Shown here: positions 17,205 to 25,080 of the stretch, piece by piece
Position numbering within the stretch: the stretch's first letter is position 1
Layout of the letters: every line of letters starts with the position of its first letter
Assembly (NCBI RefSeq): GCF_022760965.1
Contig: NZ_JAKVIJ010000006.1
Span: 124,001 to 188,000, forward strand
Origin: Simplicispira sedimenti
Lineage (GTDB): Bacteria > Pseudomonadota > Gammaproteobacteria > Burkholderiales > Burkholderiaceae_C
Length of the DNA: 64,000 nt
Reading direction: 5' to 3'
Made by a program: the position numbers and the translations under genes
Notes under the pieces: model-generated
Told to the model about the DNA's origin: nothing
Seen by the model: only the letters and a program-made list of their open reading frames with translations
Databases searched by the model: none

Positions 17205-17889
17205 TCAGGAGCAGTTGCGCGGCAACACGATGCGCGGCGCCGCACCCATGGCAGGCGGCTGGTTGGCAGAAGGCGCCTCCACGCAATACACCGCCGCACC
17301 GCGTTGCACCCGCGTGACCCGCACGCCCCCGGCGCCGTACTGCTCGGTCAGGCGCATGTCCCCACCCGCTGCGCCGTTGCTTGCGGCGTCGGCTGTCCAG
17401 CGTTGGTGCGGAACAATGCGCGCCTGCTGGCGCTCCTGCGCACTGGTTCCGCCTGCAGCGCTGCGCAGTTCTTCAGCCCCCCAGCAAGGGCCTGGCAGGC
17501 TCGGAAGCCATGGCCTGCGGTGCGGGCGCTGCCAGTGGGGCCTCGGCCTGAGGTGCGACGGCAGGCGGCGCCGCGACCGCGGCGGCCAAGGCGGGCACGG
17601 CAACTGCCTGCTTTTTGCGTGCTGGCGCGGTGCGCACGCTGGGTGCAGGCTGCAGACCAGCAACCTGCGCATGCAGTTCGGCAGATGCCTCTTTGGGCGC
17701 CAGCGGTGGCAGCGTGGCAATCCACACCATGGAAGGCGCCCGGCCCGCCGGTGCTTGGAAGGCCGCACCGGACATCGCATGCAAGGGCCTGCGCGCCGCC
17801 CCCCACCACCACGACAGCGCCAACGCATGCAGCAGCAAGGACAAGCCCACAGCAGCGCCCCACCGGCGGGTGCTGGCCTCCGGCCTCAC
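17205..17889 (-). pseudogene. TonB-like single-pass membrane protein, frameshifted at a run of six G
   Basis: Read from the GTG at 17889 the frame gives RRWGAAVGLSLLLHALALSW, a TonB/TolA-style N-terminal anchor, then an Ala/Pro-rich region, and stops at 17473. Removing one base from the run of six C (17477-17482, plus strand) fuses it in frame to a convincing tail (VPHQRWTADAASNGAAGG, YGAGGVRVTRVQRGAAVYC) ending at 17205, 227 aa in all. The total of 685 nt is one base over a codon multiple. The GTGA start overlaps the stop of the XRE gene. It could be a sequencing error, a real mutation or slippage at the homopolymer. No clear TonB C-terminal domain is seen. Confidence 0.65.
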
Positions 17890-18128
17890 AGTGCCGCACC
17901 GTCCTCGCCACCGGGCACCCACTCCAGCAGGTCGCCCGGCTGGCACTGCAGGTATTCGCAAATGGCGGCCAGGGTTTCAAAGCGCACCCCCTTGACCTTG
18001 CCGCTTTTGAGCAAGGACAGGTTGGCCTCGGTGATGCCCACATGCGCCGCCAGGTCACGCGACTTCACCTTGCGCAACACCAGCATCTGGTCCAGCTTGA
18101 CAACAATGCCCATGCGCTGCTCCGTCAC
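17886..18128 (-). CDS. Small XRE-family helix-turn-helix regulator (YozG-like)
   Basis: 80 aa, one Cro/CI-type helix-turn-helix: KVKSRDLAAHVGITEANLSL followed by LKSGKVKGVRFETLAAICEY. The GTG start at 18128 overlaps the stop of the upstream membrane-protein gene (GTGA), and its own stop overlaps the start of the TonB-like gene, so the three form one operon. Small regulators of this type are commonly paired with DUF2975 membrane proteins; the signal and targets are unknown. Confidence 0.85.
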   Translation of the reverse strand: MTEQRMGIVVKLDQMLVLRKVKSRDLAAHVGITEANLSLLKSGKVKGVRFETLAAICEYLQCQPGDLLEWVPGGEDGAAL

Positions 18129-18724
18129 ACAAAGGCATCGGCCTCGGCCTGAAGGCGGCCGCCCTCAGCCAGCACGCGGGCCAGCAACAGCATCATCAGC
18201 CCCACCACCAGCACACTGATTTCAAACGACCCCAGGCCCAGCACCACCAGGCCGCCGCTCTGGCCCGAAGCCAGCCAGGAAAGCGAGGCCGTGACCGACG
18301 CCTGGTACACCAGCGAGCTTGCCAGCAGGGCCAGAAAGCCCCAGCCCAGGCCCCGGAACCCGCGCACCACCTCAGGACCGAACACGGTCCCCGCCAAAAA
18401 GGCACGGCAGATACGGTGCACACAGCCCACGGTATAGAACAGCGCCAGGCCAGGAATGCACTCCAGCGCGGCGCCCAGCCAGCGCCAGTGCGTCGCCATG
18501 GCAAGGGGCGGCTGCAAACCAGCCAGCAAAGCGGGCACCGGCAGCACCGGCATGGGCAACCAGTCCACCCAGCCCCCGGCATGGCCGATGGCCGCCCAGC
18601 GTGACAAGGACAATCCCAGGGACAGCAAGGCAATGCCCCAACTGGTCACCAGCAAAGCCCAGACCAGGCGTTGAAAACCCCGTGTGTGCACCGGGGAAAC
18701 CGCGATGGAGCTTGAAGAGGTCAT
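18125..18724 (-). CDS. DUF2975-type membrane protein
   Basis: 199 aa with four predicted membrane segments: about 20-42 (LVWALLVTSWGIALLSLGL), about 90-110, about 128-150, and about 165-190 (ISVLVVGLMMLLLARVLAEG). The ending MLLLARVLAEGGRLQAEADAFV is characteristic of DUF2975 proteins. The start at 18724 is preferred because upstream codons give an improbable Tyr/Cys-rich extension. It heads a three-gene operon with the XRE regulator and the TonB-like gene. Function unknown; a membrane partner of the regulator is plausible. Confidence 0.82.
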   Translation of the reverse strand: MTSSSSIAVSPVHTRGFQRLVWALLVTSWGIALLSLGLSLSRWAAIGHAGGWVDWLPMPVLPVPALLAGLQPPLAMATHWRWLGAALECIPGLALFYTVGCVHRICRAFLAGTVFGPEVVRGFRGLGWGFLALLASSLVYQASVTASLSWLASGQSGGLVVLGLGSFEISVLVVGLMMLLLARVLAEGGRLQAEADAFV

Positions 18725-18862
18725 GGCAAAAAGTACATAGATAATTTCTGTAAAACAATAATAATATATCGCAAAGCAGAAATTTTTACCATGCCACACG
18801 TACCTCACCCACCGGCCCACAGCCAGCCATCCACATACCCAGCCCATTCGCCTCAGCGCTAC
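18725..18862. promoter_or_regulatory. AT-rich divergent promoter region
   Basis: The stretch 18725-18792 is markedly AT-rich (for example TAAAACAATAATAATATATC) between the leftward DUF2975 operon and the rightward lipoprotein gene. It probably holds both promoters. No specific operator was identified. The 70 bp before the lipoprotein start are ordinary GC content. Confidence 0.4.
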
Positions 18863-19495
18863 ATGCATCGGCTTTGCGCCATGGCCCTGGCCTGCACCGT
18901 CTTGTTGGCAGGCTGCGGCAGCGTGCCCGTTTCGTCGCTATGGAAGCTGCGCAAGCTCTCGCTGGAAACGCTGGAGCCCGCCGCCCTGCGCGCCGCCGTG
19001 GTGCACAGCCCCAGCCTGCAACTGGCACCCAATGGTGCCGTCCTGACCGTCGCGGTATCGCGTCAACTGCGGCTTGCCAACGGCGCCCACACCACCGAGC
19101 GGCTGGAAGAAAAGCTCCCGCTGCAGGCCTTGCACAGCAGTGCGGACATGCGCCCTCTCATCGAGCACGAAAGCCCCCAGTCCACCGTGCACCTGTGGCG
19201 TATCGACCCCGCCGCCCTGCCCCGACTCCAGGCGTTGCGTACACGCGCCATGGCCTGGAAGGGCACGGACGACGGCAAGCGCGAACTGACCCTGGGCGTA
19301 GAGCTGGCCGGTTGCCAGAAAGCCTCAGGCACCTGACAGGCCATCACTACCCTGATCCGCTTTTCCGAGCCGGGCGAGTACATCCCCATCGTGCGCAACA
19401 TCGACCTGACCGAGACCATGTCTGCCGCCGAGCTGAAGCAGCGATTTCCCGTGTGCGGCGCAGCGGGGGAACTTTCTGGGCAACAGCCCGGTTGA
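18863..19495 (+). pseudogene. Lipoprotein gene interrupted by an in-frame TGA
   Basis: From the ATG at 18863 the protein begins MHRLCAMALACTVLLAGC, a lipoprotein signal with lipobox LAGC. The frame meets TGA at 19334-19336 after 157 codons, then continues unchanged for 52 more codons with clear coding character (TLIRFSEPGEYIPIVRNIDL, TMSAAELKQRFPVC) to a second TGA at 19493. A tryptophan codon (TGG) at 19334 would give an intact 210-aa lipoprotein. No family was recognised. The options are a recent nonsense mutation, a base-call error or readthrough. Confidence 0.65.
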
Positions 19496-19516
19496 CATTT
19501 CCGCCGTTCAGCGGGG

Positions 19517-20524
19517 TCATTTGCGCCGCAGCTTCTTGACCGCGTACATCGCCGCATCGGCGCGCCGCAGCGCCGTATCTACAGTGCAACTGGTGGGATC
19601 CAGGCACACCACGCCGATGCTGGCGCCGGGGTAGTCCAGCTTGGCGGCCGATGGCAGCACCACATGGCAGGCTGTCGCGCGTTCCAGCCGCTGGTGCAGG
19701 CCTGCGATGGCCTCGGTGCCGTCCTGACCGCTGGCCGGGCCCAGCCCGGTGAACACGAATTCGTCGCCCCCCATGCGGGCCAGATAGTCGCTCTCGCGGC
19801 GCACGGCCTGCAGCTGGCGGGCCACTGCGCACAGCAGCGCATCGCCCGCTTCATGGCCGTGCTGGTCGTTGATCTGCTTGAACCCATCCAGATCCACATA
19901 CGCCACCATCACGCTGCGCCCCGAGCGCCGCGCCCAGGCCAGCAGGCGCTCCAGCTCCTGGTACAGGGCGCGGCGGTTGGGCACGCCGGTCAAGGAATCG
20001 ACCAAGGCCATCTCGGTAAGCTGCGCATTGCGCTGCTGCAGGGCCTGGAGCAACTGCTCGCGCTCCACCTGCTGGGCAATGAGCTTGGCAAACAGGCGCA
20101 ACACCTTCTCAGCGTGCTGCGGCAGATGCGCCGCTTTAGAACTGGCAGCACACAGCGTTCCGAACACCACGCCATCCGACAGGTTGACAGGAACGCTCAC
20201 ATAGGTCTGGATGCCCAGGCTGGCCGCCGCTTCCGAATCGCCCCAGCACGCTGGTACATCCTGTGTGAAGAAGCGTCCTTCCTGCAGCGCTCGGCGGCAC
20301 AGGGTGTCTCCCCAGGGCACGGCCAGGCCTTCCGGTATCTCCAATTGCCTGGAGTTGCGCGCATAAAGCACATGCTGCAAGGACTGCTGAAAGTCGATCC
20401 GCGTGAGGTAGGTGGCCTCCATGCGGGTGACTTCCTCCAGCATTTCCAGCAAGGGCCGCGCCAGATCTTCGAGCGACCGCGCACTGGCCAGCGAATCGGA
20501 AAGGCGCGAAAGCAGCGGATCCAT
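19517..20524 (-). CDS. GAF-GGDEF diguanylate cyclase
   Basis: 335 aa, soluble. A GAF-like sensor (about 20-165; TYVSVPVNLSDGVVFGTLC) is joined by a short coil to a GGDEF domain (about 175-335). The active-site motif ARMGGDEFVF is intact and the product-inhibition I-site RESD lies five residues before it. It should make cyclic di-GMP under control of a cytosolic signal. Start chosen at MDPLLSRLSDSLASARSLED; the frame is open further upstream into ung but without support. Confidence 0.92.
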   Translation of the reverse strand: MDPLLSRLSDSLASARSLEDLARPLLEMLEEVTRMEATYLTRIDFQQSLQHVLYARNSRQLEIPEGLAVPWGDTLCRRALQEGRFFTQDVPACWGDSEAAASLGIQTYVSVPVNLSDGVVFGTLCAASSKAAHLPQHAEKVLRLFAKLIAQQVEREQLLQALQQRNAQLTEMALVDSLTGVPNRRALYQELERLLAWARRSGRSVMVAYVDLDGFKQINDQHGHEAGDALLCAVARQLQAVRRESDYLARMGGDEFVFTGLGPASGQDGTEAIAGLHQRLERATACHVVLPSAAKLDYPGASIGVVCLDPTSCTVDTALRRADAAMYAVKKLRRK

Positions 20525-20577
20525 GGCGTCACCTGAAGAGTCTGCGCGGAGAACCGTCCCCGCGCGGAGAAACGATA

Positions 20578-21300
20578 CTACCGGCCGCCCTCTTGTTGCA
20601 ACCGAAACGTCCGCGCCTGACCAAAGTGCCCACAACCGATGAAAGGCACGGGTGGGCGCAGCGCCGACAGCGGTGAGGGGTGGTTGGCGCACAGCACCAG
20701 GTGACCTCGGTCCTGTGGAATGACGGCGCGCTTGCCTTGCGCGTGCGAGCCCCACAACATGAAGACCACCGGCCGCGGCCCCTGGGCCACGTGGCGGATG
20801 ACGGCGTCGGTCAGCAGCTCCCAGCCCTGTCCCGCGTGGCTGGCGGGGCGGCCCTCTTCCACCGTGAGCGTGGTGTTGAGCAACAGCACGCCGTTGCGCG
20901 CCCATTGCACCAAACTGCCGCCGGGCTGCGGCCAGGCGGGCGCTGGTGTGCCCAGGTCGCGCTGCAGTTCCTTGAAGATGTTGCGCAGCGAAGGCGGCAG
21001 CGCCACGCCGGGCGCCACCGAAAACGCCAGCCCCTCGGCCTGGCCCCGACCATGGTAGGGGTCTTGCCCCAGGATGACCACACGCACGTCTTCGGGCGGA
21101 GTCAGCTCCAGCGCGCGCAAAGGGCGCGGCGGAAAAATGGTGGCCCCAGCATCGAGTCGCGCCTGCAGAAAGCCCAGCAGCCTATGGCCAGCCGTACTGG
21201 CGAAGAAATCTTGCACCAGCGGCTGCCAGCCCGGCGCCACGGGCCAGTCGGCCGGGTCGGCGCTGAGCAGCAGCGTGGGGGCGCTCTGCGGATCATTCAT
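20578..21300 (-). CDS. ung: Uracil-DNA glycosylase (family 1)
   Basis: Removes uracil from DNA in base-excision repair. 240 aa from the ATG at 21300. The water-activating motif VILGQDPYHGRGQAEGLAFS and the C-terminal HPSPLSA are both present, as is NGVLLLNTTLTVEEG. A TTG at 21306 is in frame but lies inside the neighbouring palindromic repeat. It follows the trp operon in the same direction, separated by that repeat. Confidence 0.95.
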   Translation of the reverse strand: MNDPQSAPTLLLSADPADWPVAPGWQPLVQDFFASTAGHRLLGFLQARLDAGATIFPPRPLRALELTPPEDVRVVILGQDPYHGRGQAEGLAFSVAPGVALPPSLRNIFKELQRDLGTPAPAWPQPGGSLVQWARNGVLLLNTTLTVEEGRPASHAGQGWELLTDAVIRHVAQGPRPVVFMLWGSHAQGKRAVIPQDRGHLVLCANHPSPLSALRPPVPFIGCGHFGQARTFRLQQEGGR

Positions 21301-21302
21301 GG

Positions 21303-21358
21303 TCAAAATGGCCTCCAGCGCTTATCCATAAAGCGCGAGCAGCTATCAATTTTGAATA
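21303..21358. repeat. Dispersed palindromic repeat, family 1 (intergenic copy B)
   Basis: TCAAAATGGCCTCCAGCGC, then TTATCCATAAAGCGCGAGC and AGCTATCAATTTTGAATAT. It shares GGCCTCCAGCGCTTATCCA exactly with copy A (5192-5244). It fills the whole gap between the trpC stop and the ung start. Confidence 0.8.
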
Positions 21359-22159
21359 TCAAGCAAAGAGCTTGGCCAGTTCGAGGCCGGGCTCCGGCGC
21401 GCGCATGAAGGCCTCGCCCACCAGGAAGGCGTGCACACCCGCGTCGCGCATGGTCTTCACGTCGGCCGGTGTGAGGATGCCCGACTCGGTGACCAGCAGG
21501 CGATCTTTGGGAACATCCTTGAGCATGCCCAACGTGGTGTCGAGCGTGACCTCGAAGCTGCGCAGGTTGCGGTTGTTGATGCCGACCAGCGGGGTCTTGA
21601 GCTTGAGCGCACGCTCCAGCTCGGCGCGGTCGTGCACCTCCACCAGCACGGCCATGTCCAGGCCGCGCGCGATGGCCTCGAAGTCCGCCATCTGCGCGTC
21701 ATCCAGACAGGCGGCGATCAGCAGGATGGCGTCGGCCCCCATGGCGCGGGCCTCATACACCTGGTACGGGTCCACGAGGAAGTCCTTGCGCAGCACGGGG
21801 AGCTGGCAGCTCGCGCGCGCCTGTTTGAGGTAGTCCACACTGCCCTGGAAGAACTGCTTGTCGGTCAGCACCGACAGGCAGGCCGCGCTGACCTGGCCGT
21901 CGCCCTCGGCGTAGCTCTGGGCGATGTCGGCGGGAATGAAGTCGGCGCGGATCACGCCCTTGCTCGGGCTGGCCTTCTTGATCTCGGCGATCACGGCCGC
22001 CTGGCCCTTGGCGATCTTGGCGCGCAGCGCGCCTTCGAAGTCGCGCGTGAGCACGCGGCTCTCGGCGTCCTGGCGGATGGTGGCCAGGGACAGGCGCTTT
22101 TGCGCGGCGGCCACTTCTTCGTGCTTGACGGCGACGATTTTGTTCAGGATGTCACTCAT
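21359..22159 (-). CDS. trpC: Indole-3-glycerol phosphate synthase
   Basis: Closes the indole ring in tryptophan synthesis. 266 aa, monofunctional (no fused PRAI domain). Typical motifs: VIAEIKKASPSKGVI, VLTDKQFFQGSVDYL, VLRKDFLVDPYQVYEAR, LVEVHDRAELERAL, VGINNRNLRSFEV and LVTESGILTPADV. It is the last gene of the trp operon; its ATG overlaps the stop of the small membrane ORF upstream (ATGAGTGA). Confidence 0.95.
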   Translation of the reverse strand: MSDILNKIVAVKHEEVAAAQKRLSLATIRQDAESRVLTRDFEGALRAKIAKGQAAVIAEIKKASPSKGVIRADFIPADIAQSYAEGDGQVSAACLSVLTDKQFFQGSVDYLKQARASCQLPVLRKDFLVDPYQVYEARAMGADAILLIAACLDDAQMADFEAIARGLDMAVLVEVHDRAELERALKLKTPLVGINNRNLRSFEVTLDTTLGMLKDVPKDRLLVTESGILTPADVKTMRDAGVHAFLVGEAFMRAPEPGLELAKLFA

Positions 22160-22292
22160 GGGGAGCTGCCTTGTCGGCCCCTGCAGGGGGCTGTTTCAGA
22201 ATCTTGACGAACACGCGGTGCATGGCGACGCCCACGACGATGAACAGCGCCGAGACACCCAGCGCAATCCACAGGCCAGGGTCTTGCCACAC
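22152..22292 (-). CDS. Small single-pass membrane protein between trpD and trpC
   Basis: 46 aa if started at the GTG at 22292, which has GGAG seven bases upstream; an ATG at 22331 would give 59 aa without a good site. One hydrophobic helix (WIALGVSALFIVVGVAMHRV) is followed by a short charged tail. The stop lies eight bases inside trpC, which suggests translational coupling and argues that the ORF is real. No family recognised, and no obvious role in tryptophan synthesis. Confidence 0.6.
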   Translation of the reverse strand: MWQDPGLWIALGVSALFIVVGVAMHRVFVKILKQPPAGADKAAPHE

Positions 22293-22333
22293 CTCAGTGC
22301 TCCATGGCGTTGTGCGCCATTCGTGGCCCATGA

Positions 22334-22455
22334 GACCGGCGCGGCCGAGACCAGCAGACGCCGCGCAAGGGCCGCCCCGCCGCGCTGGCGTTGTCCCCCT
22401 TCCCACGCGAAGCGTGAGAGAAGGGGGAAGCCGCGCAGCGGCGCAGGGGGTTGTT
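22334..22455. repeat. GC-rich palindromic repeat, family 2 (copy 2)
   Basis: Second copy of the element at 8419-8540, in the same orientation. The hairpin has arms CCCCCTTC / GAAGGGGG and an inner stem CACGC-GAA-GCGTG. It lies in the trp operon between trpD and the small membrane ORF, so it is transcribed within the operon mRNA. Confidence 0.8.
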
Positions 22456-22462
22456 CTCCATC

Positions 22463-23497
22463 TCAGGCCACCGCCAGCGCGTGCGTGCGCGTGACGAGCT
22501 GATCGAGCTTGGCTTTTGCCGCGCCCGCGTCGATGGCGGCGCGCGCCTGGGCAATGCCCTCGGCCATGGTGGGCACCACGTTGGCGGCGTACAGCGCGAC
22601 ACCGGCGTTGAGGCACACGATTTCGCGCGCGGGACCCGTATCGCCCGCCAGCACGCCCAGCAGCATGTCGCGCGACTGCTCGGGCGTTTCGACCTTAAGT
22701 GCGCGGTTGCTGGCCATCTGCAGGCCGAAGTCCTCGGGGTGGATTTCGTACTCGGTGATCTCGCCGTTCTTGAGCTCACCCACCAGCGTGGCGGCGCCCA
22801 GGCTCACTTCGTCCATGCCGTCGCGGCCATAGACGACCACGGCATGCTCGGCGCCCAGGCGTTGCAGCGCGCGCACCTGGATGCCCACCAGGTCGGGATG
22901 GAACACGCCCATAAGGATATTGGGCGCGCCCGCCGGGTTGGTCAGCGGCCCCAGGATGTTGAAGATGGTGCGCACGCCCAGCTCCCTGCGCACGGGCGCC
23001 ACGTTTTTCATGGCAGGGTGGTGGTTGGGCGCGAACATGAAGCCGATGCCGATCTCGGCGATGCACTGCGCGATCTGCTCGGGCTTGAGGTTGATGTGCA
23101 CGCCCAGCGCTTCCAGGGCGTCGGCGCTGCCGCTCTTGCTGGAGACGCTGCGCCCACCGTGCTTGCTGACCTTGGCCCCGGCAGCGGCGGCCACGAACAT
23201 GGCACAGGTAGAAATGTTGAAGGTGTGGGCCCCGTCGCCGCCCGTGCCCACGATGTCCACCATGTGCGTGGTGTCCTGCACATGCACCTTGGTGGAAAAA
23301 TCACGCATCACCTGCGCTGCAGCGGTGATCTCGCCGATGGTCTCCTTCTTCACGCGCAGGCCGGTGATGATGGCTGCCATCATCACGGGCGACATCTCTC
23401 CGCCCATGATCAGGCGCATGAGGTGCAGCATCTCGTCATGGAAGATTTCGCGGTGCTCGATGGTGCGCTGCAGCGCTTCCTGGGGGGTGATGGACAT
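22463..23497 (-). CDS. trpD: Anthranilate phosphoribosyltransferase
   Basis: Couples anthranilate to PRPP, the second step of the tryptophan branch. 344 aa. Start at 23497 (MSITPQEALQRTIEHREIF) with GAGGAGA upstream. Conserved motifs: VDIVGTGGDGAHTFNIST, KHGGRSVSSKSGSADALEAL, FAPNHHPAMKNVAPVRREL and FNILGPLTNPAGA. It follows the lysE-type gene after 22 bp on the same strand and precedes a GC-rich hairpin repeat. Confidence 0.95.
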   Translation of the reverse strand: MSITPQEALQRTIEHREIFHDEMLHLMRLIMGGEMSPVMMAAIITGLRVKKETIGEITAAAQVMRDFSTKVHVQDTTHMVDIVGTGGDGAHTFNISTCAMFVAAAAGAKVSKHGGRSVSSKSGSADALEALGVHINLKPEQIAQCIAEIGIGFMFAPNHHPAMKNVAPVRRELGVRTIFNILGPLTNPAGAPNILMGVFHPDLVGIQVRALQRLGAEHAVVVYGRDGMDEVSLGAATLVGELKNGEITEYEIHPEDFGLQMASNRALKVETPEQSRDMLLGVLAGDTGPAREIVCLNAGVALYAANVVPTMAEGIAQARAAIDAGAAKAKLDQLVTRTHALAVA

Positions 23498-23519
23498 GAC
23501 GGTAAGTCTCCTCTGTCGA

Positions 23520-24182
23520 TTAAGCGCTGGGTTGCTCGGTGAAGGCCAGCTTGAGTCCGAAGCCGATGAACATGGCGCCCGCCACGCGATCGAGCCAGTG
23601 CATGCCCTTTTGCACGGCGCCCACGCGCCGCGCCATCCACGAGGCAGCGAGCGCCCACAGCGCATTCACAGGAATGGCGTTCACGTTGAACAGCACCCCG
23701 AGCAGCACGAAGGCCAGGGCCTTGTTTTCGGTGGCGGGGGCGATGAACTGCGGCACGAAGGCGAGGAAAAAGATGGCGACCTTGGGGTTGAGCACATTGG
23801 TCCAGAACCCGCCCAGGAACACGCCGCGCAGCGATACCGCCTGCTGCGGTGCGGCCTGCGCGGCGGCGATGGCGGCACCATTGCCGCCCCCGGCGCGGGA
23901 GAACAGCATGCGCACACCCATCCAAAGCAGGTAGGCGGCGCCCAGCCACTTGAGCACGGTGAACGCCGTGGCCGAGGTGGCCAGCAGCGCCCCCACGCCC
24001 ACGGCCGCGGCGAAGACGTGTACGAAGCACCCCGCCGTGATGCCCAGCCCGGCCACGATGCCGACCCGCGTGCCCGAACGCAGCGCGTTCGAGACGATGT
24101 AGAGCACGTCCGGCCCTGGCGTGAGGTTGAGCAGCCAGCCAGCGGCGATGAACATCAGCAGCTGGTGCGTCTCGATGCTCAC
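23520..24182 (-). CDS. LysE/RhtB-family amino acid exporter
   Basis: 220 aa, about six hydrophobic segments. Family motifs: LLNLTPGPDVLYIVSNALRS near the N-terminus, GFWTNVLNPKVAIFFLAFVP in the middle. The GTG start at 24182 overlaps the trpG stop (GTGA), placing it firmly in the trp operon. LysE/RhtB proteins export amino acids or analogues. The position suggests export of tryptophan or a pathway-related aromatic compound, but the substrate cannot be read from sequence. Confidence 0.88.
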   Translation of the reverse strand: MSIETHQLLMFIAAGWLLNLTPGPDVLYIVSNALRSGTRVGIVAGLGITAGCFVHVFAAAVGVGALLATSATAFTVLKWLGAAYLLWMGVRMLFSRAGGGNGAAIAAAQAAPQQAVSLRGVFLGGFWTNVLNPKVAIFFLAFVPQFIAPATENKALAFVLLGVLFNVNAIPVNALWALAASWMARRVGAVQKGMHWLDRVAGAMFIGFGLKLAFTEQPSA

Positions 24183-24751
24183 GACCGCTGCTCCAGGAAG
24201 TTGCGCAGCATGGCGTGGCCGTGCTCGGTGAGGATGCTCTCGGGGTGGAACTGCACGCCCTCGATGGGCAGCTCCTTGTGGCGCACGCCCATGATCTCGC
24301 CGTCCTCGGTCCAGGCGGTGATCTCCAGCACCTCGGGGCAGCTCGCGCGCTCGATGGCCAGTGAGTGGTAGCGGTTCACCGTGAACTGCGCGGGCAGCCC
24401 AGCGAACACGCCCTTTTGCGTGGTGGTGATGACGCTGGTCTTGCCGTGCATGAGTTGCTGCGCGCGGATGATGCGGCCGCCAAAGGCCGCGCCAATGCTC
24501 TGGTGCCCCAGGCACACGCCCAGGATGGGCAGCTTGCCGGCAAAGTGCTGGATGGCAGCCACCGAGATACCAGCTTCCAACGGAGAGCAGGGGCCGGGCG
24601 AGATCACCAGGCGATCAGGTGCGCGCGCGGCGACGCCCTCGATGGTGATCTCGTCATTGCGGAACACCTCCACATCGGCACCCAGTTCACCGAAGTACTG
24701 GACGATGTTGTAGGTGAAGCTGTCGTAGTTGTCGATCATCAAGAGCTTCAT
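24179..24751 (-). CDS. trpG: Anthranilate synthase component II (glutamine amidotransferase)
   Basis: Supplies ammonia from glutamine to TrpE. 190 aa, a class I amidotransferase: DNYDSFTYNIVQYFGELG at the N-terminus, nucleophile Cys in GVCLGHQSIG, oxyanion motif SPGPCSP, and the catalytic His-Glu in VQFHPESILTEHG. Start and stop overlap the neighbours (ATGA with the chorismate mutase, GTGA with lysE). A para-aminobenzoate role (PabA) may be shared, as in many bacteria. Confidence 0.94.
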   Translation of the reverse strand: MKLLMIDNYDSFTYNIVQYFGELGADVEVFRNDEITIEGVAARAPDRLVISPGPCSPLEAGISVAAIQHFAGKLPILGVCLGHQSIGAAFGGRIIRAQQLMHGKTSVITTTQKGVFAGLPAQFTVNRYHSLAIERASCPEVLEITAWTEDGEIMGVRHKELPIEGVQFHPESILTEHGHAMLRNFLEQRS

Positions 24752-25080
24752 GGCTGGCTCCCTTGCGAAGGCGCACGCAGGCGCGCGAATTCGCGGTGTT
24801 CGAAGGCGATGTAGGCCTCCATCATGCTGCGGTAGATGGCCTCGATGACGTCGGGCTGGCCGCCTTCCTGGGCCGCACGGGCGCGCACGCGCGCCACGAT
24901 GGCCTCGATGCGCTCCTCGTCGCGCACCTGGTTGGCGTCGTTCTTGATGCGCGCGGCCTGCGTCATGTAACCGCCACGGGTCACCAGCAGGGGCACCAGC
25001 ACGTCGTCGAGGGCGTCGATGTGACGGCGCACGTCTTCCATGGTGGTGCAGTGCTGGGTGTTGTCGATCGCGCGGTTCAT
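24748..25080 (-). CDS. AroQ-class chorismate mutase in the trp operon
   Basis: 110 aa, all helical, no signal peptide, so cytosolic. The sequence fits AroQ/PchB-type mutases: VRRHIDALDDVLVPLLVTRG, AARIKNDANQVRDEERIEAI and VIEAIYRSMMEAYIAFEH, with the basic and acidic residues of the active site. It would convert chorismate to prephenate, the branch competing with TrpE. Both junctions are 4-bp ATGA overlaps (trpE before, trpG after), so it is made with anthranilate synthase. A moonlighting role as a partner of TrpE/TrpG is possible but unproven. Confidence 0.88.
   Translation of the reverse strand: MNRAIDNTQHCTTMEDVRRHIDALDDVLVPLLVTRGGYMTQAARIKNDANQVRDEERIEAIVARVRARAAQEGGQPDVIEAIYRSMMEAYIAFEHREFARLRAPSQGSQP

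Noticed and set aside
19334..19336. TGA as a selenocysteine codon
   Set aside because: No selenoprotein context and no convincing hairpin directly after the TGA; a TGG-to-TGA change is simpler.
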